DNA of 34,951 nucleotides from Candidatus Liminaster caballi. GTDB lineage: Bacteria > Bacteroidota > Bacteroidia > Bacteroidales > UBA3663. Shown piece by piece: positions 8,797 to 16,630 of the stretch (positions are counted from its first letter, which is position 1; each line of letters opens with the position of its first letter). The notes under the pieces are model-generated. The model worked only from the letters and a program-made list of their open reading frames with translations, made no database searches and was not told the origin of the DNA. The stretch lies in NCBI GenBank assembly GCA_018065085.1, contig JAGHUA010000016.1, positions 1 to 34,951 on the forward strand. The letters are read 5' to 3'. The position numbers were made by a program, and so were the translations under genes.

Positions 8797-8827
8797 AAAG
8801 CCACTCATCTTCCAGGTGAGTGGCTTT
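8797..8827 (+). terminator. Terminator after asnS
   Basis: Perfect 11-bp arms AAAGCCACTCA (8797-8807) and TGAGTGGCTTT (8817-8827) enclose a 9-nt loop. The T-run is short on the plus strand (TTT), so termination may be partly factor-dependent. Confidence 0.75.
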
Positions 8828-8870
8828 GGTATAACCATGCAAATGTCGAAAATAGGCGTTGGCGAATGTA

Positions 8871-8965
8871 ACGACATCAGTTGTAATTTTGTCACATTTT
8901 TGCGTTTTTTCGTCCCATTTTAGGTACAATCATCACATATAGAGGCCATCTGTCACACATTTTTG
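8871..8965 (+). promoter_or_regulatory. Helically phased direct repeats upstream of the outer membrane protein promoter
   Basis: Related 10-mers start at 8891 (GTCACATTTT), 8912 (GTCCCATTTT), 8932 (ATCACATATA) and 8952 (GTCACACATT), with a weaker copy at 8871 (ACGACATCAG). The spacings are 20, 21, 20 and 20 bp, or two DNA turns. The last copy abuts the -33 TTTG at 8962-8965. This is the geometry of an activator binding in tandem on one face of DNA. The regulator is not known. Confidence 0.5.
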
Positions 8966-8993
8966 GTGGCAGACGTATTATCCTGTATCTTTG
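8962..8993 (+). promoter_or_regulatory. Promoter of the outer membrane protein gene at 9084
   Basis: TTTG at 8962-8965, a 20-bp spacer and TATCTTTG at 8986-8993 followed by CACC. Transcription should start near 9000, leaving a leader of about 85 nt before the ATG. The rest of the 316-bp gap between asnS and this gene holds the asnS terminator and the phased repeats. Confidence 0.78.
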
Positions 8994-9083
8994 CACCCGG
9001 ATTTAGATGTTTTTCGAAACATGGAATATTAATGATTTTCTATACACGTATTATTACGGACAAGCATTTATTTTACCTATTTT

Positions 9084-11522
9084 ATGGAAAGACGAATTAA
9101 AAAGATTTTTACGACTGCAGTCATTTCTTCTTTGAGCATGACTTCGATTGCTGCTGGAATCCCTGATGTTAATGGCACTATTGTCGATAATAATGGCGAG
9201 CCAATGAGCTTTGTCAATGTGGTGCTGCTTAATGCTGCCGACTCATCTTTTGTGCAAGGCGCTACGAGTGACAATGACGGACAATTCATCATCACTACAC
9301 CCGAGACAAGTGGCATACTGAAGGTCTCAAGCATCGGCTATGAGACATTATATATTGATACGCGAGACAGTCATGGTCCGATTACGATCACAATGCAGGA
9401 AGATCGGAAGACGCTCTCTGAGATAACCGTCAATGGTCAGTTGCCAAAGACCAAGCTCACGGGCAATTCGATGATAACTTCCGTCCGGGGTTCTGTCCTT
9501 GAGAAATCGGGCACGGCAAAGGATATGCTTGCCAAAGTGCCTGGCATGACACAGAAAGGCGACGATCTGGAGGTGCTTGGCAAAGGCGCTCCTGTGTTCT
9601 ATATCAATGGTCGAAAGATCAATGACAAGGACGAACTGAAGCGCCTTCGCTCGGAGGAGATTAAGGATGTTGAGGTCATCACCAATCCAGGTGCGCAATA
9701 CGATGCCACCATCTCGGCCGTTGTTCGCATCAAGACCATACGCCGTCAGGGCAATGGTTTCGGCTATGACCTCAACGTCAGTGACAATAGCGATCTTGTT
9801 TATGGATACAACGATCCGAGTGCCACGCTTAACCTCCGTTATCGTCATAAGGACATCGACTTCTTCGGCATGGCAAACTATTGGAAGTGGGATGGTGTGC
9901 AGGATTCATATCCACATCAGCAGAGTTTCATTAAGAATGGCAAAGGCGACCTTCAGACCATTGAGCAGATGATGTATCTCCGTCATGACACCAATTCTCA
10001 AGGCATGAACTTCAATCTTGGCTTCAACTGGCAGCTGGCCGAGAACCATTCAGTGGGTATGCGTGTGGAGCGTCATGACATCATCAAGACGGAAATGCCG
10101 GCCACCATCGACACCGACTTGCGTCAATGGATCATCGGGCAGGAAGGCAATGCCTATCACGAGGAGGGCCGGACCACTCAGTTCGGCAGGCATCGTCAGC
10201 CATACAGCTGGGATGGCAATGCCTATTACAATGGCAGTGTCGGCAAGCTTGGCATAGACTTCAACTTCGACTTTGTGACTAACAAGACAACTGATCATGA
10301 TGACATCGAAGAGCGTGTCAATGACTTAATATCATCGATGAATAGCAGTAATCGCAATAAGAGCTACCTGCTCGCCGACAAACTTGTATTGAGCTATCCA
10401 ATCTGGCGAGGTCGTTTGCAGGCTGGTACAGAGATGACCTTCGTGACCCGCAACGCTCAATATGAGATCAACAGTGAATTCGTTCCAACCACCCATTCTG
10501 AGGTAAAGGAGAAGAATATCGCCGCTTTCGTCGAGTATGCTTGTAATATTCCGAAAGCCGGAAATTTCTCGGCGGGCCTTCGTTATGAGCATGTAGGATT
10601 CGACTATTCTAATCTGATAAATGCAGAAAAGTCGATGAGCAGATATTCCGACGATCTGTTTCCTTCCGTATCGTGGTCTAACCAGTGGGGTAACTGGCAG
10701 GCGTCGCTCAATTACAGCTATAAGACGCAGCGACCAGATTTTGGCATGCTCGATGAGTCGATTCTCTATCTTAACTCCTATTCTTTGCAACAGGGCAATC
10801 CGACACTGAAGAACGAAAAGTCGCAGCAAATCGGCCTTAATCTGCATTGGAAGTATCTTAACCTCTATGCTTCTTACAATCGTATTGATGATGGCATCAA
10901 CAACTGGTCGTACCTCTTCAATGACCTGCAGGACGATGACAGCAAGTTGGATAAAGACGGCATAATCCTTATCAAGGTCATAAATCTTCCAACGCCAACC
11001 CGTATTGTTTCGGCCTATCTCACGGCCAATCCGACATTCGGCTGTTACTCTCCCAACTGGACTGTAGGCATCCAGCAGTATGACATGAAGCAGACTCTGG
11101 CAGATCCGCGAGAGGAGACGGGCAAGCGCGAAGTGCGTTACAATCGTCCGATGTTCATCATGAACCTCAACAACGCCTTCCGCTTCAAGCACTCTTGGCA
11201 GATTGAGGCCAACCTTAACACATTAACCCGAGGCGACTTCATGAACATGCGACTCATGACCGATTCTTGGAACCTCTCGTTCGTCGTCCAGAAGTGCTGG
11301 CTCAAGAATGATGCGCTCTGCCTGCGTGCCTCGCTTTACGATGCCTTGCAACGTACCGCACAAAAGGTCGAGATGGACTGCGGATATTATATCCTACATC
11401 AGCACACCGTCAACAACCGCCAGCGTCTTGATGTCTCGCTCCGCTACACCTTCAATGCCCAAAAGAGCAAATACAAGGGTACGGGTGCGGGTAAGGAGGC
11501 TGCCAGCCGAATGGGCAAATAA
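9084..11522 (+). CDS. Outer membrane beta-barrel protein with carboxypeptidase-D-like N-domain (TonB receptor-like)
   Basis: The 812-residue protein has a signal peptide at about 1-24 (MERRIKKIFTTAVISSLSMTSIAAG). A CarboxypepD-regulatory-like domain follows at about 28-100 (NGTIVDNNGEPMSFVNVVLLNAADSSFVQG..GQFIITTPE..LKVSSIGYETLYID). A plug-like segment comes next (LAKVPGMTQKGDDLEVLGKGAPVFYINGRKI..EEIKDVEVITNPGAQYDA). The remainder is a large C-terminal barrel, including NLRYRHKDIDFFGMANYW and QQGNPTLKNEKSQQIGLNLHW. This matches the Bacteroidetes 'outer membrane beta-barrel family' related to TonB-dependent receptors. No SusD-like partner follows, so it is not a Sus-type glycan pair. The ligand is unknown. 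A hydrolase/protease lipoprotein starts 35 bp downstream and is probably co-transcribed. Confidence 0.88.
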   Translation: MERRIKKIFTTAVISSLSMTSIAAGIPDVNGTIVDNNGEPMSFVNVVLLNAADSSFVQGATSDNDGQFIITTPETSGILKVSSIGYETLYIDTRDSHGPITITMQEDRKTLSEITVNGQLPKTKLTGNSMITSVRGSVLEKSGTAKDMLAKVPGMTQKGDDLEVLGKGAPVFYINGRKINDKDELKRLRSEEIKDVEVITNPGAQYDATISAVVRIKTIRRQGNGFGYDLNVSDNSDLVYGYNDPSATLNLRYRHKDIDFFGMANYWKWDGVQDSYPHQQSFIKNGKGDLQTIEQMMYLRHDTNSQGMNFNLGFNWQLAENHSVGMRVERHDIIKTEMPATIDTDLRQWIIGQEGNAYHEEGRTTQFGRHRQPYSWDGNAYYNGSVGKLGIDFNFDFVTNKTTDHDDIEERVNDLISSMNSSNRNKSYLLADKLVLSYPIWRGRLQAGTEMTFVTRNAQYEINSEFVPTTHSEVKEKNIAAFVEYACNIPKAGNFSAGLRYEHVGFDYSNLINAEKSMSRYSDDLFPSVSWSNQWGNWQASLNYSYKTQRPDFGMLDESILYLNSYSLQQGNPTLKNEKSQQIGLNLHWKYLNLYASYNRIDDGINNWSYLFNDLQDDDSKLDKDGIILIKVINLPTPTRIVSAYLTANPTFGCYSPNWTVGIQQYDMKQTLADPREETGKREVRYNRPMFIMNLNNAFRFKHSWQIEANLNTLTRGDFMNMRLMTDSWNLSFVVQKCWLKNDALCLRASLYDALQRTAQKVEMDCGYYILHQHTVNNRQRLDVSLRYTFNAQKSKYKGTGAGKEAASRMGK

Positions 11523-11557
11523 TATAAGTCACTACAACCGAATATAAGAATAAAGAA

Positions 11558-13495
11558 ATGAAAAAAATTATCTGTTTTACACTGCTTCTGATTCTGCTTT
11601 ACTTAACAGTAGGCTGCCATGAGCAACCGCAGAGCATCGCCGATTTGCCATCGCATTACGTCACCATGGATGACAGTCTAAAGATACACTACAAAACTTT
11701 TGGTGACGGACCGAAAACCGTGCTGTTCGTCCATGGTTTTGGCTGTGATATGAACGTCTGGGAAGAGCAGTTCGACGCTTTCCGCGACGATTCTTCGATG
11801 CGCCTTCTCTTCATCGACCTTCCTGGTTATGGTCAGAGCTCCAAGCCGCACGTCGATTACACTCTTGCACTCTTCAGCCGAGCTGTCTCGACGGTTCTTG
11901 ACGAAGAGAAGTGTGACTACGCCTTCCTCGTAGGCCATAGTCTTGGCACGCCTGTCTGCCGCGTGGCTTTGCTTGTCAATCCACAGCGTATAGCAGGCAT
12001 CATGGACATTGATGGCGTCTATTGCCTCTATCCGAAACTCTCAGACAATCCTTCAGATGAAGAACTGGCGGCATCGAAGGCTTATGAAGAGGCCGTGCAG
12101 GGTTTTGCAGCATCGTTCGATGGCGAGGACTGCCGTGATAACATCGCCGGCTTTGTGCAGTCGTTGGCCGGACCGCACACGCCTGCCTCAATCTCCGACT
12201 ATGCTATGTCTTGCATGCCCGAGACGCCCGAATATGTAGCTTCGAGCACCATGCACAATCTCATCAACCCAATGTGGTGGGCAGAGTTTGCCATCCCATT
12301 TCCGGCTGAAGTCATTTGCACTCAGAATAGTGGTTTGGAACCTGACAATCGCGAAAGGATGCAAGCATTCTTTGGCAACATGCAATACACCGAGCTGGAA
12401 ACCTGCGGACATTTCATTCAGATGGAACAACCTTCGTTGATAAATGATTGTCTGCGTAGGCTTATTGATACTGCAATCAAGAACAATCTGGAGTGCTACG
12501 AATTCGGCATCAACGAGCTGGAGCAGAACTACGCTGGCTTCGAGTTTAAGGTGACCGATGCAAATCGTGCCGAATATGAGCAAATCAAGCAGGAATATCG
12601 CGACAGCATCGCCCAATGTTTGATGTATGGACCTGCAGGTGTGGCCGAGATGTGCTGCTACATGCAGGACTTCCATTTGGGTTGCTCATTCCGCATGTGG
12701 TCGAACCGATTCCCTATGAAGTGGGCAAACTACAAACAGGAGATGAAACTGTATGACCCTCAGCCAGTGGCCGAGATGGTCGATGACGAAACCTTCTTGC
12801 TTCGTTTCCCTACCTGTCAGGGCGACGATGCTTATGTGAAGTGGTCGTGGGTTGCTGTGGAGAAATACCGCAAATCGGGTTGTAAGAATCTCATTGTAGA
12901 TATCCGTGGCAACGGTGGCGGTGCCGACTGGCAGTATTACCCCATCTACCAGCTGCTTTATCTGCAACCTGGCAAGACGCATGGAATCATGTTGCGCAAC
13001 ACGAAGGATAACCGAGAGCGCTGGCAGGCTTGGATGGAAAATGATGAGCATCGAAAAAACTTATGCGATAGTGCCGCCGCTCACGAAGAAAAAGCATTTG
13101 CCGCATGGTCAGATGAATATTATGACCTTGAGTTAGACAAAGTCGATTCGCGTCGCCCTGAGAAAACTGCCATCATCATAGACCGCAGTGTAGCAAGCAG
13201 CGGAGAGCAACTTATCCTCGATGTCCGTGCTGTGGCTCCTGACATTAAACTTTATGGCCGCGACAACACATTGGGATGCATCGATATCTCGAACGTAGTC
13301 GTGGTTAAGTTGCCAAATGTGCCTAATTCAATTCAAATCCCTACCACCATCAGTATGCGCGTAGTGAAAGGTGAGCAGCTCATCGATGGCCGAGGCATCG
13401 AACCTGATGTCCGCATGGATTTGCCTCTCCCCGATTCGCTCACAAACAACATCGACACTTGGGTGCGCTGGGTGGCCGAAGACTTGGAAAAATGA
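11558..13495 (+). CDS. Lipoprotein fusing an alpha/beta hydrolase to an S41-family protease
   Basis: The 645-residue protein begins with a lipoprotein signal (MKKIICFTLLLILLYLTVGC, acylated C20). Residues about 35-305 are an alpha/beta hydrolase. It has the oxyanion block VLFVHGFGCDMNVW, the nucleophile elbow VGHSLG (S128), and a C-terminal histidine in CGHFIQMEQP (H285). Residues about 310-645 resemble the S41 (C-terminal processing/tricorn-like) peptidase core. This has the VDIRGNGGG motif starting near D448 and the serine block SVASSGEQL, where S547 is the likely nucleophile, then a GRDNTLG..KLPN..IPTTISMRVV region. No PDZ domain is apparent. Both active sites look intact, so it may be a bifunctional envelope enzyme; substrates are unknown. 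It follows the outer membrane protein gene by 35 bp. Confidence 0.82.
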   Translation: MKKIICFTLLLILLYLTVGCHEQPQSIADLPSHYVTMDDSLKIHYKTFGDGPKTVLFVHGFGCDMNVWEEQFDAFRDDSSMRLLFIDLPGYGQSSKPHVDYTLALFSRAVSTVLDEEKCDYAFLVGHSLGTPVCRVALLVNPQRIAGIMDIDGVYCLYPKLSDNPSDEELAASKAYEEAVQGFAASFDGEDCRDNIAGFVQSLAGPHTPASISDYAMSCMPETPEYVASSTMHNLINPMWWAEFAIPFPAEVICTQNSGLEPDNRERMQAFFGNMQYTELETCGHFIQMEQPSLINDCLRRLIDTAIKNNLECYEFGINELEQNYAGFEFKVTDANRAEYEQIKQEYRDSIAQCLMYGPAGVAEMCCYMQDFHLGCSFRMWSNRFPMKWANYKQEMKLYDPQPVAEMVDDETFLLRFPTCQGDDAYVKWSWVAVEKYRKSGCKNLIVDIRGNGGGADWQYYPIYQLLYLQPGKTHGIMLRNTKDNRERWQAWMENDEHRKNLCDSAAAHEEKAFAAWSDEYYDLELDKVDSRRPEKTAIIIDRSVASSGEQLILDVRAVAPDIKLYGRDNTLGCIDISNVVVVKLPNVPNSIQIPTTISMRVVKGEQLIDGRGIEPDVRMDLPLPDSLTNNIDTWVRWVAEDLEK

Positions 13496-13629
13496 TAAAT
13501 CACTCTATTCCACTCAATAATTAAATAAACTACAACCCAAAACAATGAATACAAGGTACATAATAAGAAAGGAGATTTTGTAGGAATTTTATATGGACAT
13601 TGATGGTGAAAAGATGCTAAAAACTTAAG

Positions 13630-13695
13630 AAAATGCACGAAATGGGTCGCTAATATGCTAAAATCATATACTTTGCGACCTGTTTCGTGCATTTT
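13630..13695. other. Long imperfect inverted repeat (66-nt hairpin)
   Basis: The 21-nt arms at 13630-13650 and 13675-13695 are complementary at 19 of 21 positions. The outer halves read AAAATGCACGAAA and TTTCGTGCATTTT. The loop holds a further 5-bp stem (ATATG 13653-13657 with CATAT 13665-13669). The hairpin ends 2 bp before the promoter of the ATPase gene. It may terminate transcription from the hydrolase gene (TTTTATTTT follows it), be an operator, or be a mobile-element remnant. Confidence 0.6.
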
Positions 13696-13697
13696 AT

Positions 13698-13728
13698 TTT
13701 GTGTTTTCAATCAAAATTAGTATCTTTG
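13698..13728 (+). promoter_or_regulatory. Promoter of the ATPase gene
   Basis: TTTG at 13698-13701, a 19-bp spacer and TATCTTTG at 13721-13728 followed by CCCA. The start of transcription should be near 13735, which decides for the ATG at 13752 over the upstream in-frame start at 13701. Confidence 0.78.
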
Positions 13729-13751
13729 CCCACGATAAAATAATAAAAAGA

Positions 13752-15203
13752 ATGGCAAACAACAAGTTTTTTATTGGCCGAGAGAAAGAACAGAAGCTGT
13801 TGAACGATTACCTCAATTCTGAGCAGTCGGAGTTCATAGCAATCTATGGAAGACGTCGTGTAGGTAAAACCTACTTGATACAGCAGGTTGTCGGTGATAA
13901 CTATGCGTTCTACGCAGCTGGCATGAACAAGGTGAGTATGCGCATGCAACTTTCTAACTTTATGGAGGGCATTCGCCGTAAGGCAGGGAAGGCTCCGGCT
14001 GTAAAGAGCTGGCTTGAGGCCTTCTTTGCGCTTGAAAGCTACCTGGAGTCGTTGCCACAAGGACGCAAAATTGTCTTTATCGATGAAATGCCTTGGATGG
14101 ACACGCCCCGATCGAATTTTATCAGCGGCCTGGAACACTTCTGGAATTCATGGGCTTCTTGGCGCAACGACATCAAACTGATTGTTTGCGGCAGTGCCAC
14201 CTCTTGGATCATCAACAATTTAATCAAGAACCGAGGAGGATTGCACAACCGAGTAACACATAAAATACCACTGAAGCCATTCTCGTTAGGCGAATGTCAG
14301 ACCTATTTCTCAACTCTTGGGTTCCGCTACTCAAACAAGCAGATTGCAGAATGTTATATGGTGTTGGGTGGTGTACCCTATTATCTATCGAAGATGGAAA
14401 AGAGCGAGAGCGTGGCTCATAACATCGACAGATTGCTCTTTGCCGAAGATGGCGAGTTACGCGATGAGTTCCAAAGTCTTTATAATTCACTCTACAAAAA
14501 CGCATCGAATCACATCAAGGTTGTAACTGCATTGGCAAGCAAAGGTATGGGATTGACAAGACAGGAGATCATTGCCAAAACCAAGATTGCAGATAACGGT
14601 AAGTTCTCTACTATACTGGAGGAGCTCGATAACTGCGGCTTTATACGCTGTTACGAACCTTTCTCAGCCAATATGAATAAAAAAGGAACTGACGAACGAC
14701 AAAGCCCGGACACACTTTATCAGCTGGTCGATCCTTTCACGCTGTTCCATTTCCAGGTAATGCGTAAAGCTTCTTCACATGATGCCACCTATTGGACAAA
14801 CAACCAGAATTCAACGTCACACAACATCTGGTGTGGCCTTTCTTTTGAGATGCTATGCTTGAACCATATTGAGCAAATCAAAAATGCATTAGGCATTTCG
14901 GGAATTGCATCCAACGTCTTCTCCTGGTTCGGAAAAGGTGACACCCGAAAAGCGCAGATTGACATGCTGATTGATCGCGCGGATATGACTATCAACGTGT
15001 GTGAGATGAAGTATTATAATAAGCCATACGCTCTGACAGCAAAAGACGAAGAAGACATCGAAAGAAAGGTCAGTACTCTTGTCGAAGCTACAGGGACAGA
15101 CAAAAGTGTAATCGTTACTATGATTACCACAAAGGGTATAGAGAAGAACGAACACTCATCTTGCGTTCAAAAAGAATTGACCTTAGATGATCTGTTTTGC
15201 TAA
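13752..15203 (+). CDS. AAA-type ATPase with C-terminal DUF234 nuclease-like domain
   Basis: The 483-residue protein has an N-terminal P-loop ATPase. Its Walker A is GRRRVGKT (33-40) and its Walker B is KIVFIDEMPW with D111-E112. A sensor-like block IKLIVCGSATSWI and a winged-helix region (about 245-330, LTRQEIIAKTKI) follow. The C-terminal domain is of DUF234 type, with a PD-(D/E)xK-like core of D404 (QIDMLID), E418 and K420 (CEMKYYN). This architecture is the 'archaeal-type ATPase/DUF234' family, abundant and often variably present in Bacteroidetes. The function is unproven, but the intact nuclease-like residues suggest DNA processing or defence-like roles. It stands alone behind its own promoter in a patch of decayed genes. 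The ATG at 13752 is chosen because the promoter overlaps the longer ORF. Confidence 0.85.
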   Translation: MANNKFFIGREKEQKLLNDYLNSEQSEFIAIYGRRRVGKTYLIQQVVGDNYAFYAAGMNKVSMRMQLSNFMEGIRRKAGKAPAVKSWLEAFFALESYLESLPQGRKIVFIDEMPWMDTPRSNFISGLEHFWNSWASWRNDIKLIVCGSATSWIINNLIKNRGGLHNRVTHKIPLKPFSLGECQTYFSTLGFRYSNKQIAECYMVLGGVPYYLSKMEKSESVAHNIDRLLFAEDGELRDEFQSLYNSLYKNASNHIKVVTALASKGMGLTRQEIIAKTKIADNGKFSTILEELDNCGFIRCYEPFSANMNKKGTDERQSPDTLYQLVDPFTLFHFQVMRKASSHDATYWTNNQNSTSHNIWCGLSFEMLCLNHIEQIKNALGISGIASNVFSWFGKGDTRKAQIDMLIDRADMTINVCEMKYYNKPYALTAKDEEDIERKVSTLVEATGTDKSVIVTMITTKGIEKNEHSSCVQKELTLDDLFC

Positions 15204-15398
15204 CCAAAGAAGTTCGGTGAGTTCTATCTGATAGATTCGGCAAGCAATAATCATCAGCGTATAGTGCGTCTGCAGTATGCACCTCGTTGTGACCACTCCA
15301 TGCCGAATACTGAGATGGGAATGCTCATCTTTTCTGACTATACACAGGACAATGACCTATGGCTACAGTTGCATGTACCCCGAAATAACTGTAGATGA
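15204..15398 (+). pseudogene. Headless coding remnant directly behind the ATPase gene
   Basis: In the same frame as the ATPase, immediately after its TAA, 64 sense codons run to a TGA at 15396. They read KKFGEFYLIDSASNNHQRIVRL, then QYAPRCDHSMPNTEMGMLIF, then SDYTQDNDLWLQLHVPRNNCR. The composition is protein-like, but there is no start codon at its beginning; the only internal ATG is about half-way. It looks like the C-terminal piece of a lost gene. An alternative is read-through from the ATPase. The family is not recognised. Confidence 0.4.
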
Positions 15399-15454
15399 TA
15401 GGGAAATAAAAAAATGAGAAAATTTTCCATTTGACACGGAATCAATACACAATA

Positions 15455-15790
15455 ATGAGATCGGATTATATTGGAACAGATTCTGCAGGATATCCTTACA
15501 ATAGAAAATATCCTCCATACAAGAATTCTCTATATCACGGGTACAAGAATGATGTTGAAGAAACTTTCTTCTATGATTTCGCCGTACAGAATTATAGCGT
15601 GACCTTTGTTTATAAGGAGAAACGTTATTATTTGATGACAAATAACGATTATGTTTTCGAATCAGATGCTTCACTTCAAGTAGAGCTTCAAAAATTCGAA
15701 GATGGTAATTCTGCACTCGAGCAGTTCCTAATTGACGGGAAACGTCTTATCGATTTGCTTGGCGAGATTATAGATTGTGAGCCTTTGTAA
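15455..15790 (+). CDS. Orphan 111-aa protein, unknown function
   Basis: The protein MRSDYIGTDSAGYPYNRKYPPYKNS... is rich in Tyr, Asp and Asn, has no signal peptide or membrane segment, and ends in an acidic helix (ALEQFLIDGKRLIDLLGEIIDCEPL). The central strands SVTFVYKEKRYYLMTNNDYVF suggest a small alpha/beta fold. The base composition is clearly more A+T-rich than the flanking housekeeping genes, which fits recent acquisition. A TTG eight codons upstream (15431) is an alternative start. Small immunity or antitoxin-type proteins can look like this, but nothing here proves it, and no toxin gene adjoins. The 258 bp that follow hold no intact gene, only the promoter at 15987. Confidence 0.5.
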   Translation: MRSDYIGTDSAGYPYNRKYPPYKNSLYHGYKNDVEETFFYDFAVQNYSVTFVYKEKRYYLMTNNDYVFESDASLQVELQKFEDGNSALEQFLIDGKRLIDLLGEIIDCEPL

Positions 15791-15986
15791 TTGTCCGTTC
15801 TTTCAGTTTGCGAATCGGCTTGTCAAAGCAAAATGTTGGCAAGCCGTGATGAATTCCGCCAATCAGGACGAGGCCAAGGACCAGATGCAGGAAGCCTTGA
15901 TCCAGCAGAGGATTTGCTACATATCGATGTCAGTTTTTTTGTTCTATTGTCTTTCTATCCCAAATTTCATCCGTCTGTCCCTAATA

Positions 15987-16018
15987 TTTGGTGGTAGGCG
16001 GATGAATGCTTATCTTTG
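15987..16018 (+). promoter_or_regulatory. Promoter of the zinc-ribbon/HEAT/amidohydrolase genes
   Basis: TTTG at 15987-15990, a 20-bp spacer and TATCTTTG at 16011-16018 followed by CAGC. The first start codon is at 16049. Confidence 0.78.
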
Positions 16019-16048
16019 CAGCGAAATTTCTAAATAAATTTTGATAAT

Positions 16049-16630
16049 ATGAACGAAACAAAATTCTGTCAGAGTTGCGGAATGCCTCTGACCAACGAGA
16101 TTCTCGGCACTAATGCCGACGGTAGCACGAACGAAGATTACTGCATCTACTGCTATAAGGATGGAGCCTTCACTGGCAACTTCACAATGGAGGAGATGGC
16201 AGAGTATTGCTCGATGTTCGTCGAGGAATACAATAAGAACACGGGCAAAAACCTTACCGCGTGTGAGTATAAGCAGGAGTTGCTCAAGTATTTTCCAACC
16301 CTCAAGCGCTGGAGTGGCGATGATGCCTGCCTGCCCCATGCCGATCATCCGATGAAGAAGGTTTTCATCGATGAGGTCAATGCCCTCGGCATTCCAGACC
16401 TACACATCGATAATCTCTACGTCCTTCAGGGTTCGTTCGTCAATCAGGCTTACAACATCAATGGCAATGAGGTAAAGCTCCTTGATGACAACGCTATGTA
16501 TTGGGGCAATCAGGTAGTGAAGTCTGATAACCGCTGCTATGGCATCGCCTGCTGTGAACAATACATCCTCGTGAGCGAATACGGCAAGGATGGCGCCGAC
16601 GCAGAACTTGTGATGCTAAAGAAACGATAA
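16049..16630 (+). CDS. Zinc-ribbon domain protein
   Basis: The 193-residue protein opens with a putative zinc-ribbon domain. C7-Q-S-C10-G-M-P-L and C32-I-Y-C35-Y-K-D-G form a four-cysteine metal site. A helical segment follows (FTMEEMAEYCSMFVEEYNKNTGKNLT) that is part of the same domain family. The second half (about 100-193, HIDNLYVLQGSFVNQAYNINGNEVKLLDDNAMYWGNQ) is a beta-rich region of unknown type. It has no signal peptide. The stop overlaps the next start (TAATG), so the two genes are translationally coupled. The function is unknown; the domain is usually annotated only as 'putative zinc ribbon'. Confidence 0.75.
   Translation: MNETKFCQSCGMPLTNEILGTNADGSTNEDYCIYCYKDGAFTGNFTMEEMAEYCSMFVEEYNKNTGKNLTACEYKQELLKYFPTLKRWSGDDACLPHADHPMKKVFIDEVNALGIPDLHIDNLYVLQGSFVNQAYNINGNEVKLLDDNAMYWGNQVVKSDNRCYGIACCEQYILVSEYGKDGADAELVMLKKR

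Noticed and set aside
10332..11192. 286-codon ORF antisense to the outer membrane protein gene
   Set aside because: It is a shadow ORF. The plus-strand gene has signal peptide, domain motifs and promoter, while this one has none.
9084..11522. SusC-type glycan transporter
   Set aside because: It is shorter than SusC proteins, lacks their typical N-terminal signature, and no SusD gene follows. The hydrolase lipoprotein is not SusD-like.
13520..13600. Twelve-codon ORF starting ATGAATACAAGG as a leader peptide
   Set aside because: There is no attenuator-type codon run and no promoter directly upstream, and the length is well within chance.
15777..15920. GTG-started ORF with a coding-like helix (ANRLVKAKCWQAVMNSANQDEAKDQ..)
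   Set aside because: It may be a remnant, but it begins inside the preceding ORF. It then runs into low-quality hydrophobic sequence across the 15987-16018 promoter. Not strong enough for a gene call.
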